Shown piece after piece: positions 49,401 to 61,111 of a stretch of DNA of 64,000 bases (positions are counted from its first letter, which is position 1; each line of letters starts with the position of its first letter). The DNA comes from Bugulina stolonifera (Eukaryota; Bryozoa; Gymnolaemata; Cheilostomatida; Bugulidae). The DNA is taken from positions 18,577,233 to 18,641,232 of the forward strand of contig OW285188.1 of the NCBI GenBank assembly GCA_935421135.1, given 5' to 3'. Position numbers and translations under genes: made by a program. The notes under the pieces were generated by a model. It was not told the origin of the DNA, ran no database searches, and saw only the letters and a list, made by a program, of their open reading frames with translations.

Positions 49401-51059
49401 CCTACTACAGTCACCACCTATGTGCCAGAGACAACAACATCTGTGTATGCAAGAGCCACTGCAAAAGAACTTATTGCCGGTGAGTTCTGATTTCCTGTTT
49501 TATTCATATTGAACAAGCAGTGCCTTAGTTCTTAAACTGCGTGCTATAACATTGTTACAATGTAAAGAATTTGTTAGATTATTATATTATAGCATTGCAA
49601 GTTGCCACAGTCAGTTTAGAAATAGTTGCAAATTGGCTAAAGTTCTTATTTAGTTCCAATAGTTTTGCCAAGCAAACATAATATATTATGCTTGTGTTTT
49701 CACAGCAGAGTGCAGATCTACCCACCTTTTATTTAACGAATGGTAGAAATCATATCCCTACTTATGGCAAGTCTGTAGTTTAATCCAAACTGCATCCCAA
49801 TCTTAGAGTCATGGAGAGACAGTTATAATTTCTAAGCATAATATTACTGGCATTCCATTCTGACATGCAGATACAGGTCAATCTAAAGAGAGTATAAAGG
49901 GACTGACATTCCAAAATGAGACAACTTACATATTCCTCGCCCTGACTGCTGTGATATTACTACTGGCAGTAACCACTATAATTGCTACCTGCAGAAGAAG
50001 GTATGGCTCTCCATCTCTTACACCTAAGACTGATAAATAACTCGTATATACAAGTTCTACCGTATGTTAATGCTTGTCTCACCTAAGGTTGAACAATTCT
50101 GTTCGAAATACACTATTGAAGATCATAATCTGTGTTGCCATTGTAAAACCGTTACTGCTATAATGTTCTCAGTGTTCCCAAAATAATACTCTGGTACTGA
50201 TAGCAGTAGGGTGTGTCAAAAGTTAAACCTTGTGTAAAAATTACTTCAGAACCAGGCCGATTTGCGAAAATTGTTTTTGGCACACATCCGGCACAGGGTC
50301 GCGAACACGCTGGCCTGGGCCAAACGCAAGATCCTCATTTTCGCGTGAAGAAATTTTCGGGTGTGCCGGTGAGCTAGGGATGGTTTCGTCCGGCTAAGCA
50401 AAATCCCAGGCCAATAGCCCTTCTGACCTGGGTCGGATGGCCATCTTGTAATTTTTATTTGCGACCCGGGTCCGTACAAGAGGTCGCGAAGACACCTTAT
50501 GACAGCTATCATCTTGTTATGTATACGATCACAGTGTGCCTAGTTGCACAGTGTTATTTTTCTGTTTCTCAGGTTGTTAACTTCTGCTTACTTTGCATTA
50601 AGATTGCTATGATTGCATCATCATATCTTTCCTATATCCAGGAGGCGGCGGCGGGAGACCATTATTGAACGTTTTTCTGATGGCAACAGTAAACTAGTGG
50701 GCGATGGACAACAACTGACAAGACAAGTATTGTCGGCACCTTTAGATGATCTTTCTGGTGACACTTATGTTGGTATTGAGGCAAGTTCTGCTGGTGGATA
50801 TGAAATACCGAGAAACGTGCCAGATAGGCCAATCCGGTCGCATTATGACATTGCTTACGATACGCAGCCAGGTATTGTGCCACCAGAGATCCGGAGGCCT
50901 ACGGGAGGTGTACGTGGCATCTGTATACCAACAGATCCAACGTACATATATGATAATAACAGCCCACCAACTCAGCCACTCATGATGAGAGCAAAGCCAC
51001 TGTATAACAGCAGAGTCAGTGAACAAGAACCACCTTCAGCATCAGAGAGTGTAATGTAG
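46477..51059 (+). CDS. NHL-repeat type I membrane protein with Tyr-rich cytoplasmic tail
   Basis: Paralogue of the gene at 37776-41073, with the same five-exon plan and phases: 46477-46541, 46977-47845, 49363-49479, 49871-50000, 50642-51059, closing at 532 aa. Signal peptide residues 1-22. The NHL ectodomain includes GRGDYARFKYISSFYQ, VVDKMNHCLRLVDR and YYLSDSNNNAIRLI. A Thr-rich stalk follows (TVTTYVPETTTSVYA), then a membrane span (YIFLALTAVILLLAVTTII) and a Cys plus seven Arg stop-transfer run. The tail differs from the first gene: Y436VGI, Y447EIP, Y462DIA, Y466DTQP and YIYDNN, possible SH2 or adaptor docking sites but not a strict ITAM. An LTR and a MITE occupy its introns. Keeping intron 4 would give a short tail ending TPKTDK. 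Confidence 0.85.
48321..48373 (+). repeat. Trinucleotide microsatellite (ACT/ACC)
   Basis: Runs of ACT, then ACC and CACC, then ACT again inside intron 2 of the second NHL gene, just left of the LTR. Confidence 0.85.
48427..49225 (-). mobile_element. Solo LTR, family B (copy 2), in NHL gene intron
   Basis: Plus-strand ends are TGTAATGGT and ACCATCACA, flanked by TTAT on both sides (48423-48426 and 49226-49229). The same minus-strand TATA and AATAAA are present. It is about 120 bases longer than copy 1 because of extra sequence toward its right end. It is antisense to the host gene and lies in the intron after the NHL exon. Confidence 0.88.
50243..50497. mobile_element. TIR MITE, left end lost, in NHL gene intron 4
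   Basis: The right terminal repeat AGGTCGCGAAGACACCT is intact. The left one is missing, and the body begins at about AGAACCAGGCCGATTTGCG. It is the counterpart of the complete copy at 55876-56160, so the ancestral element predates the segmental duplication. Confidence 0.7.
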
Positions 51060-52738
51060 TATTGCCCACACAACACTAATACTGTATACTGGTAGCTGTA
51101 CCTGTGTTAAGTTACAAATCCACAGAAGATACATACAACACTTAACACTTACACAGCATAATTAGTAATACTAATTTATAAATGCAAAGTTAAAAAATAT
51201 AATCAACAGATAGAATAATATTGCACTAATCAATACATGTAAATACTGAGGATGAGTACATGTGTACTAGTATTCTATTCTTATCAAACAATAGTGTACA
51301 GAATAGTGTATATGTACACTGTACAAGGTCTATTGCTTTGAAAGTATTCTATGCTAAGAGCAATTGGTTGCTTATAGTCAGCGTTAGGTGTGGAACAAAT
51401 GAAGTTGGTATGATGCTGATTACACCTGTAAATTTCTGGTCAACATTCATTAGTGTATACCTGTGTGTACCCTCACTTCTATCACTGCTTATGTAACAAC
51501 CTAATTATTTTATATAAAATATGCGAGTTTGTTTCATTAGAACAGAAGCATATATAACATATGTAGACAAGACAGTTACTAGATGGCTACATAAATTGCT
51601 ATGTTTCGACAAAACTGAAAGTTGTCTTATGCATTAAAGATACATAATGTATATACTATTGTAATTTAATAAACAGTAGTATATTATGTTAAAGGGTTTA
51701 GTCATGTATTATGTATGATTTTTTTTCAATAAATACCTTGCCTAAAAGACATCATACATTACTATATTATACATTATATTATTTTAAAAGTCTTTGGTAC
51801 TTCCATTGTTGTTTTTAATATAAATTTGTCTAATCTAATCTAATCCAATTAACTGGTAGCTCCTAGTACATTATACTATATGAATGTATTTCTGTTATTA
51901 TATATGTATATGCACTACATTTCAATTTACTCACATTCATATACTAATACATATTCTAATGATCTGGTGATATAATAAATCATAATAGTACAACTATACT
52001 GTGTAAGTAACATACATATACATGTACATTGTCCATGCTTCTTGATGTACAATGTAAAATATCCCAAGCAATCTCACCCATTGCTGCACTGTATAAACAG
52101 GACCAGCTGATCACTGGTTTTCCATGATGTGGATTTAAATAGCTGGGCCACTTTCCTGTAATAAGTCAAATATAAAAATGCACGAAGGTAAGAAATTGGG
52201 TGAGGAGGAGAAAAAAGAGACCAACATAGTAGAAAATTTAGATATAAGTTTTAGCTATTTCCTATTGACATGCTATTCTCTCAACTCTTTGAACCCGGTG
52301 GTCTGCAAAAATCTGCTTTTAGGTTGCAGACAAACTGCTATAAAACTAATGTTTGGATAGTTTGAATTACCCTGAGCCTTAGTTCTACTTCAACCGCCTA
52401 TCAGTATATTATATTATTTGTGAAGAACCCAGGTTACAAAAAGCTTTAGCTTATAAACCAAGTAGTTTCTGTTCTACTAACCAGGTATACATGTAACATT
52501 ATCAATATGGATAAGAGTATGAGATTCTAACTCTCCTAGCTTAATTTGTCGGCTTTAATACTACACCCTCCCTTACTTACATGTAAACGAATAACACAGT
52601 CTATTGAAATTCCCTTCCCTTATCTAGGAGTAAGCAATATGACACTAGTTGACTTCCTTATTACATTGACTAAAACTAAAAAGTTGTTAACGCAATAACA
52701 AAGTGCTTGCAGGTGCCCCAGCCAACATACATGTAGCA
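51060..52738. other. Intergenic spacer of the duplicated block
   Basis: AT-rich noncoding sequence. Bases 51060-51695 match 56513-57143, and 51688-52800 match 60000-61111 almost base for base. A 60-codon open frame at 52178-52360 is kept in both copies, but this is expected from recency alone. It contains the empty site GTTAAAGG (51688-51695) of the hAT element found at 57144. Confidence 0.6.
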
Positions 52739-52794
52739 ATGATGCTGTTGAATATCCTCTTTCTAGGAACTTTGTCTCTGGTAAAGATATATGG
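52739..52794 (+). pseudogene. Orphan signal-peptide exon of an NHL-receptor-type gene
   Basis: MMLLNILFLGTLSLVKIYG with a phase-2 GTGAGT donor, the same plan as the signal exon of the intact NHL genes (TGTATATATGG before GTAAG). No NHL exon follows. Downstream lie a truncated LTR and unrelated sequence, so it is probably a relic. A distant exon beyond the LTR cannot be excluded. Confidence 0.6.
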
Positions 52795-52907
52795 GTGAGT
52801 ATCTCCTCCTTTAACCTCTCTTTTGTTTATATACATTTATTTTAACACTGAGTGTAGTTACATGCTACAAGTCATGTAGTTGGGATTTGCCACCAAAATG
52901 TGTGTAT

Positions 52908-53318
52908 TGTAATGGTTTCTGTGTTTTGGTGCGGTCGTCCTTGGACGACTATCGACCCAGAAATGAAGTGCCTATGAGTGGTAATAGGACTTCGCATTAC
53001 ATGAAAGATCGAGCGGTCTCAGTAGCCCAAATACTACCAAAGACGACCCATCTGATCTCAAGTCCGACCTTCAGACTATACAATGAAAGAGAGTGATCCG
53101 ACCTAGTAGGCGGTTCGCAAAGCGAATGACCTGACAAAAGGAAGTGAAAGTCTCTGTATCAAGTATAGATGTGTCTTTATTGAAAGCCAAGTGAAGACTG
53201 AGACAATGAACAGTAAAACAGTGCCCTTTATATAGTATAAGGACTTCTGGCCGACGTGACGTCAGGAAAAGACGACGTGTGGTCGTCCGGAAGTTGCGCA
53301 ACAAGATGGCCGCAAGAA
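52908..53318 (-). mobile_element. LTR family B (copy 3), truncated
   Basis: Starts TGTAATGGT after a GTAT at 52904-52907 and matches the other family B LTRs up to about GCGCAACAAGATGGCCGC. It then breaks off into sequence matching 63675 onward. The paralogous locus at 62820 has no LTR but holds about 850 bases, including a membrane exon, that are missing here. The insertion was therefore accompanied or followed by a deletion. Confidence 0.8.
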
Positions 53319-53915
53319 ACTATCAACATCACATTTCGCTGTGAAGTACGTTTGATGAAAGTGAGTGAAATTGGTGTGGTTGGATGTAGTACATCTGACT
53401 GTCGCAAGGTATATTTATTATGCCTAGCCCTCAAAGCGTATTTTGTCACAACGGGTGCAAATGAAACGTGCATGATATAAATTTGTCAAACCAAGCTATT
53501 CTGTGGGGAACATTTGAGTAAAGGGTAAATAAACTCTCACAATTGACATCTTGATCAGGTTCCATCAGATACAATGATATTCATCAACTATGGGTATTAC
53601 CTGCATCATCAACAATGAAACTAGACAACTAGACATCATTGCAGAAATCATGGCCTACTATTAATTTAGTCTAATATGGTTTCTTAACTTTTTATCAACT
53701 ATTATTCTGTATACGTTATTTCAACTTTACTGGAGTAAAAATATTACCACTTGTCTAGTTGTGTCGGAATACTATAATTAGCAGTAGTGTAAAGAAACTC
53801 GGCTCCACCAGCTACTGAGGCTGATATTATTGGTACGTATCAATAAAAGGATTAAGTTGTTATAGTTGTCTTACTTTTTGCTTTGGCTTGAAGTAATGTA
53901 GTACCCAAAAGAAAT
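53319..53915 (+). repeat. Left copy of duplicated segment (partner 63680-64000)
   Basis: Starts TATCAACATCACATTTCGCT and runs through GTTTGATGAAAGTGAGTGAA and TGCCTAGCCCTCAAAGCG, matching 63680 onward with few changes. No gene is evident. Its partner reaches the right edge of the window. Confidence 0.85.
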
Positions 53916-53917
53916 GG

Positions 53918-53994
53918 GATGCTATGATGGATATCAAAAAGTTTGTGTCATTTACTATCTGGACAGGATACACCTTCATTGGTTTGGTTATTCA
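53918..53994 (+). pseudogene. Fragment of NHL-gene membrane exon
   Basis: GATGCTATGATGGATATC through TACACCTTCATTGGTTTGG matches the start of exon 4 of the gene at 37776-41073 (DAMMDIRKFVSFT, then GYTFIGLVI). It breaks off halfway through the membrane span and jumps to sequence matching 42060. Signal, NHL and tail exons are absent. It marks the left end of the segmental duplicate. Confidence 0.85.
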
Positions 53995-53999
53995 CATAG

Positions 54000-55239
54000 A
54001 ACTATTATTTTATGTATCTCCAGCTTTCAGAGGCCTGTAGCCTAAGCTCCAAACACATAAAGGGAAATGAGGTTACACAGAGTTCCAGCATAATGCAGGA
54101 ACCATTATGAATAGTGGGTTGGTTTTTGTAGTATACTAATAATACCACTGCAGCTCTCATCAGCAGTTCAAAAAGCTTGTAGCACAGGCTATTGAACATC
54201 CAATGCTTACAGTTACACCTACATGTAAACGATGTACACTCATGTGATATTGTAGTTGTCTGCTCTTTGTTACAAATAATAATGCCTGCTTATGAGGGCT
54301 TGGAGATAAGATTATGTAATACATGTACAATGAAAAAGCCTGTCTGTAACCTTTTCAGATTATTTGATTAGTGCAACAAAAACACCCAAATACTATTTGT
54401 GAATCCAGATAATAAAAGTCTTTAACAAATTGATTTTAGAAGTCTAAAGTAATAGCATTTTACGCTTGAATATAAGGTGGCTATTCACTCGAATGGGGAA
54501 GCTAAGAAGAGAAGTATTTGACCAAATATGTAGCAAGTGTAACTCCAATGAATATCAGGCTGTGCAATTATAATTCAATTACATGCACTGAAGTATATGA
54601 CTACAAGCACATGCAGATTAAAGAATAAATATGTTTATAAACCACATGCCAGTGCGAATTTAGAGAGGAAAACTAGATAGATATTGTAAGCTAAATATCA
54701 AGTTATGTATGATTTTTTCGTTTCCATGTAGATCTAGCCATTGGCCGTATTGTTGTGTTTGGAATAAGTGGTTGTGCCTGTGGGGTTATGAGGTATCACT
54801 ATATAAAAATGAGAAGACAATTTCTGTTTGAATTTTACTGCACATCCCCGACTATTTCCTGTTTGCATGTGTGTTTATTGGATGCATTATATAGAGTAAT
54901 TAGCTTGTAATTTTAATTACATTTGCATATTACTTATGTAAACTAGTATTATGTACATGTATATAATAGTATGTACATGTACAGTGTACAATGTACATAG
55001 TATATGTGTACTTATAGTGTCAGCGTACTGTACGTGTATTATGTAACTTTCCAATTACTCCTGAAAAGAAACTGATATCAAAAGTTGAGGCAACTTTGTC
55101 TATTTAGTGCAATTTATTACCAGGAACTAAAATGCATGACATTCAAACTGGTTTATTGTAGGTTTTGGCATATTCTAAAAGGAAGGGTTAGTAGAACAAG
55201 AATTGCCAGTTACTAGAATATATAGAGAGAGAGAGTAAA
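54000..55239. other. Noncoding part of the duplicate
   Basis: AT-rich duplicate of the 42060-46470 interval, shortened because the hAT and two LTRs are absent. Around 54965 it carries the near-empty hAT site (ATAATAGTATGTACATG). Low-complexity TGTACATG strings are common. No gene. Confidence 0.6.
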
Positions 55240-56512
55240 ATGAGGGTCCTTATTTTGTTGATGCTTGGAATTGTGCTACTCACTGTATGCACATGCACAT
55301 ATGGGTAAGTCAGTAAATCTACCTTACCTTGGAAAGAAATATTATCTAGCTACCAGCGTATAGAATTATGTGCCGACTTTCTGCTGCCCTCACACATGCA
55401 ATATAAGATTTTATTATTTCACATACACGACAGTTAATTTGGAAACATTAAAAATACATAAAACGATTAAAATTAAGTTTACTATTCAGCGCTAGCTAAA
55501 CCCTATATTTTTGTAGCAGATCATCGATAGCTCTCAGTGCTTCTTTTGTAGGGGGCTCCCTGAGCCCCAGAGAACTATATTACTACTGGCAGTAACCACT
55601 ATAATTGGTGTCTGCGGAATAAGGCATGGCTCTCCATCTCTTACACCTAAGACTGATAAATAACTCGTATATACAAGTTCTACCGTATGTTAATGCTTGT
55701 CTCACCTAAGGTTGAACAATTCTGTTCAGAATACACTATTGAAGATCCTAATCTGTGTTGCCATAGTAAAACTGTTACTGCTATATGTTCTCGGTGTTCC
55801 AAAAATACTACTCTGGTACTGATAGCAGTAGGGTGTGTCAAAAGTCAAACCTTGTGTAAAACTTATGGCATTTATAGGTGTCTTCGCGACCTAAACTTCA
55901 GACCCAGGCCAATTTACGAAAATATTTTCTGGCACACATCCGTCACAGGGTCGTCACAGGGTCGCGAACACGCTGGCCTGGGCCAATTGCAAGATCTCCA
56001 TTTTCACGCGAAGAAATTTTCGGGTGTGCTGATGAGCTAGGGATGGTTTCGTCCTGCTAAGCAAAATTCCAGGCCGATAGCCCTTCTGACCTGGGTCAGA
56101 CGGCCATCTTGTAATTTTTATTTGCGACCCGGGTCCGTCCAAGAGGTCGCGAAGACACCTTATGACAGCTATCACCACGTGATGTATACAATCACAGTGT
56201 GCCTAGTTGCACAGTGTTATTTTTCTGTTTCTCAGGTTGCTAACTTCTGCTTTCTTTGCATTAACATTGCTATGATTGCATCATCATATCTTTCCTATAT
56301 CCAGGTGGTCGCAGCGGGAGACTACTGGTGAAAATTTTTCTGATGGCAACAGTAGACTAGTGGGCGATGCACAACAACTGACAAAACAAGTGTTGACGGC
56401 ACTTACAGTGCCATCAGAGATCCGTCAGCCACTCATGATGAGAGCAAACCCGCTGTCCAACAGCAGAGTCAGTGAACAAGAACCACCTTCAGCATCAGAG
56501 AGTGTAATGTAG
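55240..56512 (+). pseudogene. Gutted copy of the second NHL-receptor gene
   Basis: The signal exon (55240-55304) is preserved, with its donor. The next matching sequence is a partial membrane exon (about 55567-55625), and the NHL and stalk exons are deleted at a junction near 55530. The membrane exon's donor has changed from GGTATGG to GGCATGG, so splicing there is lost. A tail exon (56306-56512) keeps both ends (SDGNSRLVGD, SEQEPPSASESVM) but has an internal deletion that removes all the YVGI, YEIP and YDIA motifs. Confidence 0.85.
55876..56160. mobile_element. Complete TIR MITE
   Basis: Starts AGGTGTCTTCGCGACCT and ends with its exact reverse complement, AGGTCGCGAAGACACCT. Flanks share TTAT, suggesting a TTA-type duplication as in PIF/Harbinger elements, though the boundary is ambiguous by a base or two. 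The 285-base interior is noncoding; open frames across it are chance. Confidence 0.85.
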
Positions 56513-57143
56513 TGTAGCCTACACTACACTAATACTGTATACAGGTAACTGTACCTGTGCTAAGTTACAAATCCACAGAAGATACATACAACACTTAACA
56601 TTTACACAGCATAAGTAGTAATACTGATTTATAAATGCAAAGTTAAAAAATATAATCAACAGATAGAATAATATTGCACTAATCAATACATGTAAATACT
56701 GAGGATGAGTACATGTGTACTAGTATTCTATTCTTATCAAACAATAGTGTACAGAATAGTGTACATGTACGCTGTACAAGGTCTATTACTTTGAAAGTAT
56801 TCTATGCTAGGAGCAATTCGTTGCTTATAGTCAGCGCTAGGTGTGGAACAAATGAAGTTGGTATGATGCTGATTACACCTGTAAATTTCTGGTCAACGTT
56901 CATTAGTGTATACCTGTGTGTACCCTCACTTCTCTCACTGCTTATGTAACAACCTAATTATTTTATATAGAATATGTGAGTTTGTTTCATTAGAACAGAA
57001 GCATTTACATGTAGACAAGGCAGTTACTAGATGGCTACATAAATTACTGTGTTTCGACAAAACTGAAAATTGTCTTATGCGTTAAAGATACATAATGTAT
57101 ATACTATTGTAATTTAATAAACAGTGGTATATTATGTTAAAGG

Positions 57144-59999
57144 CAGTGTTCGAAGTGGAACAAATGAGGTGGGTACACGGTACCTACCTGCAATCTTAGG
57201 ACCTTTCCTAAAGGGTGCATTGATCACTCAGAAGCTGCAGATCATAATTAGAAGTTGTTCTCCCATTTCAGCAAGACAAAACAAGGGAGGACAATTTCTA
57301 ATTATGGTTGATAGCTAATGAGTAACCTCTTTACACAGAGTACATGGTACCAATGTAGACCATTCCTTATATTATTTTAAACTACTGAGTGTGCTTTGTG
57401 TCCTTCAATTTTGTATTACTGCTGCATTGATTGTAAGAATGAATAGATCTACATTATTTAAACCACGACAACTCTCCTTATTTTTCTTTCACTACAATGA
57501 AAGTACATGTAGTCAAAGAGATAACAACTTCTTTATTTATTACAAAATGCTAACTACAACGTTTTACAGTTGTATATTTTGTCCAAAGTATATAAACACA
57601 AACAACAACAGCATGTAACTGCAACTGTATGAAAACTATGGTTATTCAACAAAACAGCTATGACATTGACATCAACATTAGAGAAGGGAAGGAGTTGAAG
57701 TTTATCAACAAAATTATAATGAACAAAAGTATTATACAATAAAATACATGTATTTCCCTTGTCACAACCTACCTGTAGACTTTAATATATAACACCAGTA
57801 ATGTTATTTGAACAACAGCTATAAGGAAAAGGTTGAAGCCTATAAAACATACATACCTGTGTAAAGGAGTTTCACCAATTTATCTAGGATATATACATGT
57901 ACTACTCACTGGGTTTTCTCTAATATTATTATAATTTTGTTAATTTAAGGAAGTTATCTGTGGGAGCTGTCAGGTCTTGCATCAAATCCATGAAAACACC
58001 AGGCCCTGACTGGGGTTTGAACCAATGGTCTCTACAGTGCCTAATCACCTAGAAAAGTGAACAGAAGACATTGCCACAACACCAGTACAGCAATGTTAGA
58101 AAAAAACAGCTTCACCAGCGAGCAGTAGATATGAAAAATATAAATTAGGGTATTATTTCTGCAAAATTAAATTCCTCACCAGCTTCTTTTGGATCACTAA
58201 ACACTGTATTCCAAGTATCCTCACCACTTGTGACAACATCTTCCAAAATGCTAAATGTTTTATAAATTGGCACCACTAGTAAAAACTGGCCTCAAAGTTA
58301 AATCCATGGCCGAATATAACCTTAGCAAGAAACATCAAATCATACTGACAGTAAATTCAATGTAAACTAAAAATATCGTATTGCCTAAAAAGACTATTCA
58401 GCTACCTAAAATACTCGACAAACTATCATGCATGTAGGTTACTAGGCAGCATTCAAGTATACTAATAGACAGCATGCAAGTACACTAATATGCAGCATGC
58501 AAGTACACTAATAGGCAGCATACAACTTCATTACCTGTGGTCTTTTGTGGACTTCTGAAAGCAATGAATCACCTCAATACAACAAAAATAGAGAATACAA
58601 ACAAAACGATTACTTTAATTGCAGTCAACCAGTGAAACCAAGCTCAATCCAAATACATAGTTTCTACTAGTACCATCTAGATTAAACAGTGACAGGATTC
58701 TTCTTAGCTCTCTGTGAATTTCAATTTGTCATAACCTCACTCTTTGCCTCACTTACTAAACTTGGAAGTAGTTTGCAATAGTAGAGCAATACCTACAACT
58801 GTTGAAATTCAATACTTATACTATGTGCAAAAACAAATAGTATTCCTACCTATTCTAGAATAAAAATATCAACGTTAGATTAAAATATTTTATATAAAAC
58901 AATACAACAATTGTTATATTATTTACATTAAATATTCGATACAATAATGATCATTAAATATAAATTAATTATCTAATTCCCTGTTCTATTAAAAACGATT
59001 TATTTCTATTCTATATTTTCATTTTTATTTATTGAATATCGACTCTTGTTCTTGTGACAATCCAGAAAGCAATATATTTATTTATACTTGATGTAGGCGT
59101 ATTGCTACAACAATTATCATCAAAATAATTTATTTTATATAGGATTAATGAAAATATAAATAATTATGGTTATCATTATGATATGATTACCATTTGATTA
59201 TCTAATTCTATTGATTCACTTCTAATTCTATTATTTATAATAATATAATCACTATAATAAATAATTATTTATTTTTTTTATATAATGTTTGATTTATTAT
59301 TTATATGCTATATTATTGAATGCAGATTCTTTCTCTAGTGATAATCTAACAAATACGAATATTTATGTTATTGTTATATACAACATCATGGATGATCATA
59401 TTGAATAAATATTTATTTTTAATTTTTGTATTTTATATTTTATTAGCAAAGTAAGAAAAATACAACTATCTCCGATATTTATCACTCAGTCAAACGTCAA
59501 ATTCCAATAGAGTACAACAATTAACTTTTAAGATTTAGGTTTAGAGCTAAAAAAAACTTTTAGATTCAACTGTTTGGCCACTGTCCTTATCAAAAAGTTT
59601 TCATGGCTCTGCAAACGCATTCGGAAAGCTGAAAATACTAAAGAAAGTGGAACCCATATTCAAGTCCTATGAAACCATTAATACAGTGACTAACTTTGTC
59701 AGTAAAGCAGAAGGATTTATTTGTGTGCAGGTTGCTGGTCCAAGCTACTATAAACTTACTTTGACATTTCGGGATTGACTTAACACGCTATTATCAATCA
59801 AACGATCGCTAGATTAGAGGGAAATTTTACGATCAGCAGTCACTCAGCAACCAGTAAACCTATTTCGATTGCGAAAACTGCCGTGTCTTCAGCAAAACTA
59901 GTCAATTACCATGAGGGTACACGCCTGCTGACAGTGTATCCACCAAAATTGAGGTGGGTACACGCCGTATACTCTCGTATAACCACAATTCGAACACTG
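57144..59999. mobile_element. hAT-like transposon with exact 8-base duplication, non-autonomous
   Basis: Ends are CAGTGTTCGAAGTGG and the inverted TTCGAACACTG; GAGGTGGGTACACG also recurs inverted just inside each end. GTTAAAGG flanks both sides (57136-57143 and 60000-60007). The paralogous site at 51688-51695 has GTTAAAGG once, proving insertion after duplication. The 2.86-kb interior is AT-rich with no transposase frame I can see. Confidence 0.93.
57944..58135 (-). mobile_element. tRNA-derived SINE, diverged copy inside the hAT element
   Basis: Carries CCTGACTGGGGTTTGAACCA (B box on the minus strand), CAAATCCATGAAAACACCAG and AGCTTCACCAGCGAGCAGTAG, matching the copies at 42176 and 35340. 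The head is decayed. Confidence 0.7.
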
Positions 60000-61111
60000 G
60001 TTAAAGGGTTTAGTCATGTATTATGTATGATTTTTTTTCAATAAATACCTTGCCTAAAAGACATCATACATTACTATATTATACATTATATTATTTTAAA
60101 AGTCTTTGGTACTTCCATTGTTGTTTTTAATATAAATTTGTCTAATCTAATCTAATCCAATTAACTGGTAGCTCCTAGTACATTATACTATATGAATGTA
60201 TTTCTGTTATTATATATGTATATGCACTACATTTCAATTTACTCACATTCATATACTAATACATATTCTAATGATCTGGTGATATAATAAATCATAATAG
60301 TACAACTATACTGTGTAAGTAACATACATATACATGTACATTGTCCATGCTTCTTGATGTACAATGTAAAATATCCCAAGCAATCTCACCCATTGCTGCA
60401 CTGTATAAACAGGACCAGCTGATCACTGGTTTTCCATGATGTGGATTTAAATAGCTGGGCCACTTTCCTGTAATAAGTCAAATATAAAAATGCACGAAGG
60501 TAAGAAATTGGGTGAGGAGGAGAAAAAAAAGACCAACATAGTAGAAAATTTAGATATAAGTTTTAGCTATTTCCTATTGACATGCTATTCTCTCAACTCT
60601 TTGAACCCGGTGGTCTGCAAAAATCTGCTTTTAGGTTGCAGACAAACTGCTATAAAACTAATGTTTGGATAGTTTGAATTACTCTGAGCCTCAGTTCTGC
60701 AACTTCAACGGCCTATCAATATATATTATTTGTGAAGAACCCAGGTTACAAAAAGCTTTAGCTTATAAACCAAGTAGTTTCTGTTCTACTAACCAGGTAT
60801 ACATGTAACATTATCAATATGGATAAGAGCATGAGATTCTAACTTTCGGCTTCAATACTACACCCTCCCTTACTTACATGTAAACGATTAACACAGTCTA
60901 TTGAAATTCCCTTCTCTTTTATCTAGGAGTAAGCAATATGACACTGGCCTGATAAAACTGAATAGTTGACTTCCTTATTACATTGACTAAAACTAACAAT
61001 TTGTTAACAAGGTGCTTGCAGGTGCCCCAGCCAACATACATGTAGTAATGATGTTGTTAAATATCCTCTTTCTAGGAACTTTGTTACTGGTAAAGATATA
61101 TGGGTGAGTAT

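Noticed and set aside
52178..52360. 60-codon open frame conserved at 52178 and 60490
   Set aside because: The surrounding noncoding DNA is just as similar, so conservation reflects recent duplication and not selection on a protein.
55687..56331. Open frames of 60-117 codons overlapping 55687-56331
   Set aside because: They run across the TIR MITE and the intron of the gutted NHL copy and are not aligned with any exon of the intact paralogue.
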